From: Clostridium sp. 'White wine YQ'
GTDB taxonomy: Bacteria; Bacillota; Clostridia; Clostridiales; Clostridiaceae
Assembly: GCF_028728205.1 (NCBI RefSeq)
Contig: NZ_JAQYUU010000001.1
Coordinates: 2,030,082 to 2,094,081, forward strand
Direction of reading: 5' to 3'
Length of the DNA: 64,000 bases
Part shown: positions 14,373-24,068 of the stretch, one piece after another
How positions within the stretch are numbered: position 1 is the stretch's first letter
Layout of the letters: each line of letters starts with the position of its first letter
The notes under the pieces: generated by a model
Databases searched by the model: none
The model's input: the letters and a program-made list of their open reading frames with translations, nothing else
What the model was told of the DNA's origin: nothing
Program-made: the position numbers and the translations under genes

Positions 14373-16493
14373 TTATTCTAAAAGGAATTCAAAACTATCT
14401 CTTAATAAGTTAATACCATTCCCCTCTTCAATTGTAAGTATACTTTCAGGATGGAATTGAACTGCTAATATTTTATGTGATCTGTGCATTACTCCCATAA
14501 GTATACCTTCTTCATCTTCGCATATATTAATAAGCTCATTTCCAATTGTCTTTCCATATATAGAATGATATAGCCCAACTTTAAATTCATCCTTTATTGA
14601 TGGCCATGGAGCTTCTTTATGCTTTATTACCCTCATCTTCCTTCCATGTCTCGGTTTTTCCACATAATCTAAAGTCCCTCCAAAGTACTCAACAATTCCT
14701 TGCAAACCTAAGCATACTCCTAGTATTGGTATTCTTTTTTCTAGCGCTAATTTTATACTTTCACTAAGCTTAAACTCCTTTGGTGTTCCTGGCCCTGGTG
14801 ACAAAATCACAACATCATAATCATTTTCTCTTAAACTTTTTCTTGCTTCTTTCCCCCTAAAGGTAGTTACATTAAAGCCTAAGGTTTTAATATAATTTCC
14901 TAAGGTATGCACAAAGGAATCATCGTGATCAATAATTAGTGCTTTCTTATCTTTAAAGGGGACGGTTAACATTTTTTGTGACTTTTTATCCTCTTGGAAC
15001 TCTAAACTTTTAAGCATTGCGAGAGCTTTTACTTTAGTTTCTATCTCTTCATCCTTTTCAATTGAATTATTTAATAAGGTCGCCCCAACTCTAATTTCAA
15101 CCTTATTCTCTATATACCTTAAGGTTCTTAAAGTAATACCTGTATTTAGGTCTCCATTGAACTTAATAAACCCTACTGCTCCCCCATACCAATTTCGTCT
15201 ATCTTTCTCAACTCTCTCTATCCATTCAATCGCCCTTTTCTTTGGAGCTCCAGTTAAGGTTACTGCCCACATATGAGTTAAAAAAGCATCTAAAGAATCA
15301 TATCCCTCATTTAGAATTCCTTCTACATGGTCCACAGTATGAATCAGATGTGAATACATCTCAATTGTTCTTCTGCTTAAAACTTTAACTGTCCCTTCTT
15401 TACATACTCTGCTTTTATCATTTCTATCAACATCTGTACACATAGTTAACTCTTCTTCATCTTTTAATGAATTAATTAACTTTTTAATTTGTTCACTATC
15501 TTCTATTGGATTAGCCCCTCTTTTTATTGTTCCACTTATTGGACAAGTTTCAACTTTATTATCCTCAACTCTTACAAACATTTCCGGAGAAGACCCTATT
15601 AAATATTCTCCGCCCAAGTTAATAAAGAAATTATAAGGGCTTGGATTTATATTCTTCAGATTATGATATATCTTTTGGGGAGATAACTTAGTTTCTCTAA
15701 CCATTGAATAAGAAGGTACTACCTCAAACAAATCCCCTCTTCTAAAGCTTTCCTTTGCTAGAGTAACTATCTTTTCATAATCTCCTTCTTTTATATATTC
15801 TTCATTTAATGATTTATTTAAGTTAAGTTTATTGTTAACGGTCCCCATTTTATTCTTAGTTGAAATTCCTTCATATGAGAAATCATAATTAATAAAATAT
15901 GTCTTAGTTAATTTATTATCTTTTATATATATTTTCTGAGGGAGATATAACACTAAATCTTCTGAATCATCTCTTGATTTAACTAATTCTATATCATCTT
16001 CAAATTGAAAAACTAAATCATATCCAAAAGCCCCATATAAACCAATCCATGGATCAGAAGTTTTAAATGCATTCATTAAACTTCTAATTAAGGTAAATAT
16101 ACTTCTTTTTTTACTTCTCTCTTCTTCTTTATATACCCTATTATCTTTTTCAATGTTGAATAAGATTTTCTCTTCTTCTTTCATTAAGGATATTCCGCTT
16201 ATATTACAAATCATTTCATATACAATCTTTAATAACTCTTTCCCACCTAAATTAAGTGCTGTAATTTCCCCTTTTAACCCTGAAGCTCTTATCTCTAAAT
16301 AAGGATTAACTACTGCTGCTTCCCATCTTGAATATCTATTGGGATATTCATAGTTAGATGAAAATAAAGCCCCTTTATTTGTATTAATCTCTTCTTCTAA
16401 AAAGCTTAAATCCTTAAATTCTAATTCTTCTTTATAAGTAGTAATTTCAATATTGCTAGGAGTTATATACTGTTCCTCAATTCTTTCCATCAT
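14373..16493 (-). CDS. trpEG: Anthranilate synthase, fused TrpE-TrpG
   Basis: 706 aa. The TrpE half (about 1-500) has SSNYEYPNRYSRWEAA near the start, GSSPEMFVRV, CPISGTIKRG, TMCTDVDRNDKSRVC and LTGAPKKRAIEW. The TrpG amidotransferase half (about 515-706) has IIDHDDSFVHTLGNY, nucleophile Cys in LGVCLGLQG (about 593) and VQFHPES. Together they convert chorismate plus glutamine to anthranilate. The sequence resembles the fused enzymes of alphaproteobacteria rather than separate clostridial TrpE and TrpG. It is last in the operon; its ATG overlaps the trpA stop. The linker carries a repeat-like motif. Confidence 0.92.
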   Translation of the reverse strand: MMERIEEQYITPSNIEITTYKEELEFKDLSFLEEEINTNKGALFSSNYEYPNRYSRWEAAVVNPYLEIRASGLKGEITALNLGGKELLKIVYEMICNISGISLMKEEEKILFNIEKDNRVYKEEERSKKRSIFTLIRSLMNAFKTSDPWIGLYGAFGYDLVFQFEDDIELVKSRDDSEDLVLYLPQKIYIKDNKLTKTYFINYDFSYEGISTKNKMGTVNNKLNLNKSLNEEYIKEGDYEKIVTLAKESFRRGDLFEVVPSYSMVRETKLSPQKIYHNLKNINPSPYNFFINLGGEYLIGSSPEMFVRVEDNKVETCPISGTIKRGANPIEDSEQIKKLINSLKDEEELTMCTDVDRNDKSRVCKEGTVKVLSRRTIEMYSHLIHTVDHVEGILNEGYDSLDAFLTHMWAVTLTGAPKKRAIEWIERVEKDRRNWYGGAVGFIKFNGDLNTGITLRTLRYIENKVEIRVGATLLNNSIEKDEEIETKVKALAMLKSLEFQEDKKSQKMLTVPFKDKKALIIDHDDSFVHTLGNYIKTLGFNVTTFRGKEARKSLRENDYDVVILSPGPGTPKEFKLSESIKLALEKRIPILGVCLGLQGIVEYFGGTLDYVEKPRHGRKMRVIKHKEAPWPSIKDEFKVGLYHSIYGKTIGNELINICEDEEGILMGVMHRSHKILAVQFHPESILTIEEGNGINLLRDSFEFLLE

Positions 16494-17260
16494 GATTTTG
16501 ATGCCTTTATAAGTTCATCTAAAGTATTATAATCATTTTCTCGTAGTAATTTTATAATCTTAGTCCCTACAATAACCCCATCAGCATATTTAATAATCTC
16601 TTTCACATCTTCCTTACTACTTATTCCAAAGCCAGCCATTAAAGGTAATGTGGCTTCTTTTCTTATCAAATTAAATTCTTCTTCTAACGCCTTTTTATCT
16701 ATTTCTTTTTCTCCTGTTACTCCAAGTGAGGTTACAACATATAAAAAACCTTCTCCATTTGAACATAAATCTTTCACTCTTGATTTTGGAGTTGTTGGAG
16801 AATATAAAGGTATATAGGCTATTTCATATTTATTAATGTATTCTTCTATAAAGTCTTTTTCTTCTATAGGCACATCTGGCAAAATAACTCCTTGAAGGTT
16901 TACTTCCTTTGAGGTTTTAAAAAATTCTTCTAATCCATACTTAAATATTGGATTAATATAACTCATTATGACTAAAGGTATATTAGATACTTCCCTTACT
17001 CTTTTAATTAACTCAAATACTTTATCAACATTTACTCCATTCTTTAATGCTTTTATACCACTTTCCTGAATTACCTTTCCATCTGAAGTTGGATCTGAAA
17101 AAGGAATTCCTAATTCAATCAATGTCGCTCCAGCTTCTTCAAAAAACAATATATCGTTATAGCTTCTGTCTAAACCATCCTCTCCGACCATAATATAAGG
17201 AATGAATGCTTTCTCACCATTATTAATCTTCTCTTTTAAAAGTTCTCCTAAATTACTCAT
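16490..17260 (-). CDS. trpA: Tryptophan synthase alpha chain
   Basis: 256 aa TIM barrel. [20 protein letters not shown] holds a catalytic acid, IPLYSPTTP and [12 protein letters not shown] the phosphate-binding loop. It splits indole-3-glycerol phosphate and passes indole to TrpB. The start at 17260 overlaps the trpB stop (ATGAGTAA) with GGGGGTGCAGG just upstream; the longer reading frame up to 17284 lacks a ribosome site. Confidence 0.93.
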   Translation of the reverse strand: MSNLGELLKEKINNGEKAFIPYIMVGEDGLDRSYNDILFFEEAGATLIELGIPFSDPTSDGKVIQESGIKALKNGVNVDKVFELIKRVREVSNIPLVIMSYINPIFKYGLEEFFKTSKEVNLQGVILPDVPIEEKDFIEEYINKYEIAYIPLYSPTTPKSRVKDLCSNGEGFLYVVTSLGVTGEKEIDKKALEEEFNLIRKEATLPLMAGFGISSKEDVKEIIKYADGVIVGTKIIKLLRENDYNTLDELIKASKS

Positions 17261-18455
17261 TACCTGCACCCCCAAAAAGCTCACTTACTCTCTCAACATC
17301 TTTATCTCCTCTTCCAGAGAGACAAACAACTAAAATTTCGTCCTTACTCATTTCTTTTGCTTTCTTCAAGGCATATGCTACCGCATGAGCAGACTCTAAG
17401 GCTGGAATTATTCCTTCAAGTTTTGAAAGCAATTCAAAACTCTTAAGTGCTTCATCATCATTAATTGGATAGTATTTAGCTCTTTTTATATCATTTAAAT
17501 AGCAATGTTCAGGTCCAACTCCTGGGTAATCTAATCCTGCCGAAATAGAATATGGTTCAATCACCTGGCCATCTTCATCTTGCAAAAGATACATAAGTGC
17601 TCCATGAAGTATACCTTTTTCCCCTTTTGCAATTGTCGCTGCATGTTCACCCGTTTCGATTCCCAATCCTCCAGCCTCAACTCCTATAAGTTCAACCTCT
17701 TTATCTTCAATAAATGGATAAAACATTCCTATTGAATTACTTCCTCCACCGACGCAAGCTACTATTGAATCTGGAAGTCTTCCTTCTACTTTTAATATTT
17801 GTTCTTTTGTCTCTTTACCTATTACACTTTGAAAATCTCTTACCATTCTTGGATATGGATGAGGTCCTAACGCTGAACCTAAAATATAATTTGTATCCTC
17901 TACATTTTCAGCCCAATATCTTAATGCCTCATTGCATGCATCTTTTAGCGTTTTGTTTCCGCTATGAACCGATACAACCTCTGCTCCTAATAGTTTCATT
18001 CTAAATACATTTAATGCTTGTCTTTTTACATCCTCTGCCCCCATAAAAACAATGCATTTTAGATTAAACATTGCAGCAATTGTTGCGGTTGCAACTCCAT
18101 GCTGACCTGCCCCAGTTTCGGCAACTACTTTCTTTTTCCCCATTCTTAATGCTAAAAGGGCTTGCCCTAATGTATTGTTAATTTTATGAGCTCCAGTATG
18201 ATTTAAATCTTCTCTTTTTAAATAGATTTTAGCTCCTCCACAATATTCGGTTAGCCTTTCAGCAAAATATAAAGGAGTTTCTCTTCCCACATAATTTTTC
18301 AGGTAATAATCAAGTTCTTTTTTAAAATTCTCATCACTTATAGCTTCATTGTAATATCCTTCTAGCTCTCTTAATGGTTCTATTAACGTCTCCCCTACAA
18401 ATCGTCCCCCATATATACTAAAATGTCCTTTTTCATCTGGTAAATTATATTTCAT
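17253..18455 (-). CDS. trpB: Tryptophan synthase beta chain
   Basis: 400 aa, normal length. PLP lysine in [26 protein letters not shown] motif, and phosphate-binding [13 protein letters not shown]. It joins indole and serine to form tryptophan. The gene overlaps trpF by 11 bases at its start and trpA by 8 at its end, indicating coupled translation. Confidence 0.95.
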   Translation of the reverse strand: MKYNLPDEKGHFSIYGGRFVGETLIEPLRELEGYYNEAISDENFKKELDYYLKNYVGRETPLYFAERLTEYCGGAKIYLKREDLNHTGAHKINNTLGQALLALRMGKKKVVAETGAGQHGVATATIAAMFNLKCIVFMGAEDVKRQALNVFRMKLLGAEVVSVHSGNKTLKDACNEALRYWAENVEDTNYILGSALGPHPYPRMVRDFQSVIGKETKEQILKVEGRLPDSIVACVGGGSNSIGMFYPFIEDKEVELIGVEAGGLGIETGEHAATIAKGEKGILHGALMYLLQDEDGQVIEPYSISAGLDYPGVGPEHCYLNDIKRAKYYPINDDEALKSFELLSKLEGIIPALESAHAVAYALKKAKEMSKDEILVVCLSGRGDKDVERVSELFGGAGNE

Positions 18456-19065
18456 ATTTAAGCCCCCTTATTTTATTTATAAACCCCTCTATTTTATCCT
18501 TATTTTTAACTCCATCAACTTCTAAACTTGAAGATGCATCCACCATATAAGGATTAGCTAAACTTATTGCTTCCTGTACATTTCCTGCATTTAATCCCCC
18601 AGCAAGAATTATTCTGTTTCTTTCTTCTTTAGAAAGTGTTCCAAGTAGTTCCCATGAAAAACTATTCCCATTTCCTCCTCTTTCATTTCCTTTCCCCTCC
18701 AAAAGAATGTATGGTACTTCAAATGCTAATGCTCTTTTTATTTCTTCAAGATTTTCAACATTAAATGCTTTAATAACTGTGAAAGGTAACCTTTTTATAA
18801 AGCCTTCATCTTCCTCTCCGTGTAGTTGAACCATGGTTAAGCTGCCATCATAGTAAGCTTCCTTTATATAATCCTCTGATTGATTTACAAAAACCCCAAC
18901 TTTATCAACATCTGATTTTAAACTTTTAGTAATTTCTTTTAACTCTTTTATTTCAATTCTTCTTTTGGAGGGACAGAGTATAAAACCTAATGCATCTACC
19001 CCTAAATCCTCAGTAAATTTTGCTGTTTCTTCATCTCTTATCCCACAAATTTTTATCTTAACCAT
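18445..19065 (-). CDS. trpF: Phosphoribosylanthranilate isomerase
   Basis: 206-aa TIM barrel. KICGIRD (general-base Cys), [19 protein letters not shown] and [14 protein letters not shown] are in the expected order. It isomerises N-(phosphoribosyl)anthranilate. The start overlaps the trpC stop (TAATG). Confidence 0.93.
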   Translation of the reverse strand: MVKIKICGIRDEETAKFTEDLGVDALGFILCPSKRRIEIKELKEITKSLKSDVDKVGVFVNQSEDYIKEAYYDGSLTMVQLHGEEDEGFIKRLPFTVIKAFNVENLEEIKRALAFEVPYILLEGKGNERGGNGNSFSWELLGTLSKEERNRIILAGGLNAGNVQEAISLANPYMVDASSSLEVDGVKNKDKIEGFINKIRGLKYEI

Positions 19066-19838
19066 TATAATTTTAGCTCCTTAAAGGTTTCTTTTAAGTT
19101 GCTTGATGTTACAAAAGTTTCACCTACTAATATTCCCTTTACTCCATGAGCTTTAAGTTTTTCCACATCCTCTTTGGTTTTTATACCACTTTCAGATATA
19201 ATGAGTTCTTCCTCTCCAATATTGTTTGATAAATTTATTGTAGTATCTAAGGTTACATTAAAAGTTTCTAGGTTTCTATTATTTATTCCAATAATATCTG
19301 GCCTAAGTTCCTTTGCCCTAAACAATTCTTCTTCATCATGGACTTCCATTAACACTTCTAAATTCATATAGTGTGCATACTCAAGCATTTCCTTAGCTTC
19401 ATCTTGAGTTAGTGCCTTAAGGATTAATAAAATCACATCCCCACCATATATCTTGCAAAGATCAATTTGAATTTTATCCACAAAAAAATCTTTATTTAGA
19501 ATAGGAATTGTTAATATCTTTCTTGCTTTTTCCAAATCACTATAGCTACCCTTAAAATATCTTTCTTCAGTTAAAACAGATACTCCCGAAGCCCCACTCT
19601 CTTCATAAAGCTTAGCTGTTTCTTCAACATTTAAATCTAAATTTAAATTTCCTTTTGATGGTGAAGCCTTTTTTATTTCTGCTATAACTCCTATTGAACT
19701 TGATTTTAATAAACACTCTCTTAATGAAACTCCTTTCCTATCTTTTAATTCCATAGCCTTTGCATGAATATCTTCTCTATTTAAAAGTTTTAAATCTTCT
19801 CTTTTCTTTGATATAATCTCCATTAAGATATTATGCAT
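19065..19838 (-). CDS. trpC: Indole-3-glycerol phosphate synthase
   Basis: 257 aa. VIAEIKKASPSKGNL near the start, LNKDFFVDKIQID with catalytic Lys, GINNRNLETF and ISESGIKTKED are diagnostic. Start ATG 19838 overlaps the end of trpD by 8 bases; GAGGGGA precedes it. The in-frame TTG at 19856 is less likely. Confidence 0.93.
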   Translation of the reverse strand: MHNILMEIISKKREDLKLLNREDIHAKAMELKDRKGVSLRECLLKSSSIGVIAEIKKASPSKGNLNLDLNVEETAKLYEESGASGVSVLTEERYFKGSYSDLEKARKILTIPILNKDFFVDKIQIDLCKIYGGDVILLILKALTQDEAKEMLEYAHYMNLEVLMEVHDEEELFRAKELRPDIIGINNRNLETFNVTLDTTINLSNNIGEEELIISESGIKTKEDVEKLKAHGVKGILVGETFVTSSNLKETFKELKL

Positions 19839-20844
19839 ATTTCTGGCTCCCCTCAATTAGTTCATTAAGCTTAATCAATGCTTTTTTAGAATCAATAAGC
19901 TCTTCTGATAGTGAAATTCCTTCTTCTATGCTAGATACTTTATTTGCTGCTAATAAACCTAATGCCCCATTAAAAACTACTGTATCTCTGCATGGACCCT
20001 TTTTACCGCTTAATACATCTAATGAAATTAACTTATTAAATTCGGGCTCTCCTCCTTTAATATCCTCTAAGCTTATTCTCTTAAAACCTAAGCTTTCAGG
20101 TGTAATTGTTCTATATTCAATTGAATCCTTTGATATTATTCCTAAATAGGTTTCTCCTGTTAACGTCCCTTCATCTAATCTATCCTCGCCATTTACTACA
20201 ATTCCAGTTCTCCCCATTGATTTTAATGCCTCAGCTATAGGCTTTATTAGTTCCTTTTTATATACTCCTAACAATTGAGATTCTAGTATAAATGGATTTG
20301 CTAAAGGACCTAATATATTGAATACAGTTGGTATCTTCAAATCTCTTCTAACTTGCATAATCTTTTTGAATTTAGGTTGCATATTCGGTGCAAAAATAAA
20401 AACAATTCCAATATCCTCTAGTAGCTTTTCAATACCTTCTTTCGGCAAATTAATGTTAACCCCAAGAGACTTTAATAAATCAGCTGATCCACTTTTAGAT
20501 GAGATGGATCTATTACCATGCTTAGCTACCTTAACCCCTGCAGCAGCTAGTAAGAAACTATTAGTTGTTGAAATATTAAAGGTACCGCTACAGTCACCGC
20601 CTGTTCCACAATTGTCAAATAACCCTTTCATCTCTTTAAATTTCAATGCATTTTCTCTCATGCCTTCTGCCATTCCTGCTATCTCTTCATAACTTTCACC
20701 TTTTGTTTTTAGAGCTAAAAGAAATCCCCCAATCTCTCCTTCTGTAGAATCTTCAGAAAACATATAATTCACGGCTTCTTTAGCTTCAGTTTTATTAAGA
20801 CTTTCCCCTGATGCTACTCTTAATAAATAATTTTTAAAATCCAT
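19831..20844 (-). CDS. trpD: Anthranilate phosphoribosyltransferase
   Basis: 337 aa. The PRPP site FDNCGTGGDCSGTFNIST, KHGNRSISSKSGSADLL and FNILGPLANP are intact. First gene after the T-box, where Clostridium operons normally begin with trpE. GGGGG stands before ATG 20844. Confidence 0.94.
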   Translation of the reverse strand: MDFKNYLLRVASGESLNKTEAKEAVNYMFSEDSTEGEIGGFLLALKTKGESYEEIAGMAEGMRENALKFKEMKGLFDNCGTGGDCSGTFNISTTNSFLLAAAGVKVAKHGNRSISSKSGSADLLKSLGVNINLPKEGIEKLLEDIGIVFIFAPNMQPKFKKIMQVRRDLKIPTVFNILGPLANPFILESQLLGVYKKELIKPIAEALKSMGRTGIVVNGEDRLDEGTLTGETYLGIISKDSIEYRTITPESLGFKRISLEDIKGGEPEFNKLISLDVLSGKKGPCRDTVVFNGALGLLAANKVSSIEEGISLSEELIDSKKALIKLNELIEGSQKYA

Positions 20845-20872
20845 AAAATAGCCCCCTTTGTTAAAATATAAA

Positions 20873-21150
20873 AATAAAAAAGCCCTCTACAGAAAAATTA
20901 TTTCTGTAGAGGGCGAATTATCGCGTTGCCACCTCAGTTAGTATAAAAATCTATATAAAAATAGATATAATTATACCATCTCATTATCAGATACTTTCAT
21001 ATCCTATCCCTGTAACGTAGGAAAACGTATTGCATACTAAAATTTCAGCTCACTCTCGTAAGTCCATTCACAAAAAAATCTGCTGTAAGTTCACACCAAC
21101 CACTTACTCTCTGAAAACTTCTTTTTAAGCTACTACTCTTACTCATAGAT
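20873..21150 (-). ncRNA. T-box leader, tryptophan (UGG specifier)
   Basis: T-box motif AGGTGGCAACGCG at 20922-20934, then terminator GCCCTCTACAG/CTGTAGAGGGC (20882-20914) with T run. In Stem I the specifier loop reads GTGAATGGAC, giving UGG at 21064-21066. Uncharged tRNA-Trp would stabilise the antiterminator and turn on trpDCFBA-EG. Confidence 0.93.
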
Positions 21151-21175
21151 TTATCTCTATTCAATTGTTAATAAT

Positions 21176-21204
21176 ATAATATTCCCACTTATTTACTTTG
21201 TCAA
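21176..21204 (-). promoter_or_regulatory. Promoter of the trp operon
   Basis: TTGACA (21204-21199), 17-nt spacer, TATTAT (21181-21176), placed about 30 bp ahead of T-box Stem I. Confidence 0.75.
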
Positions 21205-21217
21205 TGTTTTTATTCAT

Positions 21218-21601
21218 TTATTTAAAATATGCTTTTATGATAGTAAATGCTACTACTGCCCATACTGCTAAAGTTAATATGACTCCTAACATTCCAATTT
21301 TACTCTTTTTATCTATTTCTTTTTTTGCCTCTTCTCTACACTCTTCCATTATTTCTCTAGGTATTAATTTCAAAACCAAAGTAATTCCTAAAGGAATCAG
21401 TATAATATCATCTAAATAACCCAGTACAGGAATAAAGTCTGGAATTAAATCTATTGGGCTAACTGCATAAGCAACTATAATAATTGCTAAAATTTTTGCT
21501 ATTAAAGGCACATCATTTCTCTTGTATGCAATAATAAGTGCAGTTACTTCTTTTTTCATTTTACTAGCTTCTGATTTAAGTTTATTTATTACTTTTCTCA
21601 A
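21218..21601 (-). CDS. YkvA-like DUF1232 membrane protein
   Basis: 127 aa with a DUF1232 core (AYAVSPIDLIPDFIPVLGYLDD) and a C-terminal membrane helix (IGMLGVILTLAVWAVVAFTII). Function unknown in the family. TTG start at 21601 with TAGGAGAT upstream. It follows rnz by 18 bp, so they are likely co-transcribed. Confidence 0.85.
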   Translation of the reverse strand: MRKVINKLKSEASKMKKEVTALIIAYKRNDVPLIAKILAIIIVAYAVSPIDLIPDFIPVLGYLDDIILIPLGITLVLKLIPREIMEECREEAKKEIDKKSKIGMLGVILTLAVWAVVAFTIIKAYFK

Positions 21602-21619
21602 TTACTTATCTCCTATTAA

Positions 21620-22528
21620 CTATTCAAAGGCTAAACTTTTTATCATTCTATCGTATCCAATAGTAGTATTATAAAATATTTTTCTTGCATTCTCCACATA
21701 AATATTAGGCTCATTCATAGCTGGCGAGAAATGTGTTAGTAATAATTCTTTTACATTTCCTTCTTTCGCTAATGTAGCTGCTTCACTAAAAGTCATATGC
21801 TTATTTTTTATAGCCTTGGGTAAATCATCTTCATCTCCATAAGTCCCTTCACAAATGAAAAGTGCACTATTCTCTATAAACTTTTTTATTTCTTCTATTG
21901 GTCTTGTATCTGTAATTACACTAACTTTAATTCCATTCCTTTCTTCACCCATAACCATTTCTGGTAAATATATATTTCCCTCTTCCTCACATACATTTCC
22001 TTTTTGAAGAATGTTCCAAAAATGCTTAGGAACATTATTTTTCATGGCTTTCTCTACATCAAACTTTGCATTTCTTTTAATATAGAATTTGTACCCTAGA
22101 CATGGTGCTGAATGGTCAAGTTCTATCGTCTCTATATTAATAGGATTATTTTTAAATAAATCAATTGTTTCTTTAGGATCCTCTATTATTTCTATTTCAT
22201 AGGGTAAATATGGCACTATAACTCTTAACCCTGTAATTATTAGTTCTATTCCCTTAGGGCCAATTATTGTAAGTGGCTCTGTTCTTCCACTATTACCTAT
22301 TGTAGCTAAAAGTCCAGGTAATCCAACTATATGATCTCCATGTCCATGTGTTATGCATATAACATCTACACTTTTAAATCCCCATCCTAATATTCTCATT
22401 GATACTTGAGTCCCTTCACCAACATCAACTAATATCTTTCTACCTGAATAATTAATTAATACGGCTGATAGAAATCTTGATGGCATAGGCATACCACCAC
22501 CTGTTCCTAATAAAGCTAGTTCCACCAT
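21620..22528 (-). CDS. rnz: Ribonuclease Z
   Basis: 302 aa, the short-form tRNase Z. Metallo-beta-lactamase motif HGHGDHIVGLPGLL, GTGGGMP at the start, ELDHSAPCLGYKF and TEGTYGDED-like acid region, with terminal LLTHFSPAM. It trims tRNA 3' ends as an endonuclease. GGAGGT before ATG 22528. Confidence 0.92.
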   Translation of the reverse strand: MVELALLGTGGGMPMPSRFLSAVLINYSGRKILVDVGEGTQVSMRILGWGFKSVDVICITHGHGDHIVGLPGLLATIGNSGRTEPLTIIGPKGIELIITGLRVIVPYLPYEIEIIEDPKETIDLFKNNPINIETIELDHSAPCLGYKFYIKRNAKFDVEKAMKNNVPKHFWNILQKGNVCEEEGNIYLPEMVMGEERNGIKVSVITDTRPIEEIKKFIENSALFICEGTYGDEDDLPKAIKNKHMTFSEAATLAKEGNVKELLLTHFSPAMNEPNIYVENARKIFYNTTIGYDRMIKSLAFE

Positions 22529-22599
22529 AAAACCACCTCCAATATTAATTGAAATTAAAACCCTATAATTATTATTTTACACCAAAAGAAAAATATAAA

Positions 22600-22632
22600 T
22601 CAAAAAAGGAAGACTAATATCTAGCCTTCCTC
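22600..22632 (-). terminator. Terminator of the first amino-acid ABC operon
   Basis: GGAAGGCTA pairs with TAGTCTTCC (22608-22630), then TTTTTTG on the minus strand, right at the stop of the ATPase gene. Confidence 0.8.
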
Positions 22633-23373
22633 TTAACCAACTATATTTAAAAATCTTTTCATTCTATCATTTTCAGTGTGATTAAATATTTCTCCTGGGG
22701 TGCCTTCTTGAATTATTATTCCTTCTTCCATAAAAACTACTTTATTTGCTACATCTCTAGCAAAATTCATATTATGAGTAACAACAATCATTGTCATACC
22801 TTCTTTAGCCAGTTCTTTAATTACTTTTAAGACTTCTGCTTCAAGCTCGGGGTCTAATGCTGAAGTCGGCTCATCAAAAAGTAATATTTTAGGATCCATG
22901 GCCATTGCTCTAGCTATTGCAACTCTTTGCTGCTGTCCTCCAGATAATTCATAAGGATAGCTGTTGGCCTTTTCCGCGAGTCCAACCTTTTCTAAAAGAA
23001 TCTCAGCTTTCTTTTTTGCTTCTTCCTTACTTCTTTTTAGAACAGTAACTTGTCCTTCCATAATGTTATTAATAACTGTCATATGAGGGAATAAATTAAA
23101 GCCTTGAAATACCATTCCTGTTTGTTTACGCAATGAAATAATTTCTTTTTCAGTTAACTTTTTATTATTTGAAAATCCTAAAGTAACTTCTCCAAGAGTT
23201 ATTTCTCCGTCATTAGGAATCTCAAGTAAATTCATACAACGAAGAAGTGTAGTTTTTCCTGAACCTGAAGGTCCTATTATTACAGTTGTTTCACCTTCAT
23301 TTACCTGCAAATTAACGGATTTCAATATATGATTATTCCCAAATGCCTTATCTAAATTTTTAACATTAATCAT
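22633..23373 (-). CDS. Polar amino-acid ABC importer ATPase
   Basis: 246 aa. Walker A GPSGSGKTT, signature [14 protein letters not shown], Walker [15 protein letters not shown] and H-loop VVTHNM. It is the GlnQ/TcyC type of ATPase. Last gene of an SBP-permease-ATPase operon; 12 bp from the permease gene. Confidence 0.9.
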   Translation of the reverse strand: MINVKNLDKAFGNNHILKSVNLQVNEGETTVIIGPSGSGKTTLLRCMNLLEIPNDGEITLGEVTLGFSNNKKLTEKEIISLRKQTGMVFQGFNLFPHMTVINNIMEGQVTVLKRSKEEAKKKAEILLEKVGLAEKANSYPYELSGGQQQRVAIARAMAMDPKILLFDEPTSALDPELEAEVLKVIKELAKEGMTMIVVTHNMNFARDVANKVVFMEEGIIIQEGTPGEIFNHTENDRMKRFLNIVG

Positions 23374-23385
23374 TTTCTACCTCCA

Positions 23386-24060
23386 TTATTTTGCAACAAA
23401 TCTATCAAGTTTTGTTTCAAGTCTTTTTTGAATAGCTGAAAGTATAGTACAGAATATAAGGTATATTACTGCTGCTTCACTATAAAGCCATAATGGTTCA
23501 TAAGTTGTTGCTGTAACTCTTTGAGCCACCTGAAACATTTCAGTTAAGGTAATCGTTGCTGCTAGTGAAGTGTCCTTTACTAAACTAATAAATGAATTAG
23601 AAAGTGGTGGAACTGAAACCCTAGCTGCCTGCGGTAAAATTATCCTTCTTATGGCTTGTGTTTTAGTCATTCCTATAGAGAATGCTGATTCCCATTGCCC
23701 CTTTGGAATTGATAATATTGCCGCTCTAATTACTTCTGAATTATAAGCTCCTACACTTAAAGTGAATGCTATAATTGCTGAAGGTAACGGATCAAGAGTT
23801 ATTCCGGCATTTGGCAATCCATAAAATATTATAAATAATTGAACTAATAGTGGGGTTCCTCTAATAATCCACACATAAAATCTAGCTATGGCACTAAGTA
23901 TTTTAATATTTGAAATTCTTGCTAGTGCAGTCAAAAGAGCAACAATTAAACCTAATGCAAAGGAAACAATAGTGACAGGTATGGTAAAAACCAAACCTGC
24001 CTTTAATATTGGCCAAAATGAATCTGTAAGAATCTGAATTATTCTAGCATCTAAGTTCAT
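23386..24060 (-). CDS. Polar amino-acid ABC importer permease
   Basis: 224 aa, HisM/GlnP type with five or six helices. ARFYVWIIRGTPLLVQLFIIFYGLP and ILSIPKGQWESAFSIGMTKTQAIRRIILPQA (EAA loop) are diagnostic. It follows the binding-protein gene by 8 bp. Confidence 0.9.
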   Translation of the reverse strand: MNLDARIIQILTDSFWPILKAGLVFTIPVTIVSFALGLIVALLTALARISNIKILSAIARFYVWIIRGTPLLVQLFIIFYGLPNAGITLDPLPSAIIAFTLSVGAYNSEVIRAAILSIPKGQWESAFSIGMTKTQAIRRIILPQAARVSVPPLSNSFISLVKDTSLAATITLTEMFQVAQRVTATTYEPLWLYSEAAVIYLIFCTILSAIQKRLETKLDRFVAK

Positions 24061-24068
24061 AATTATGC

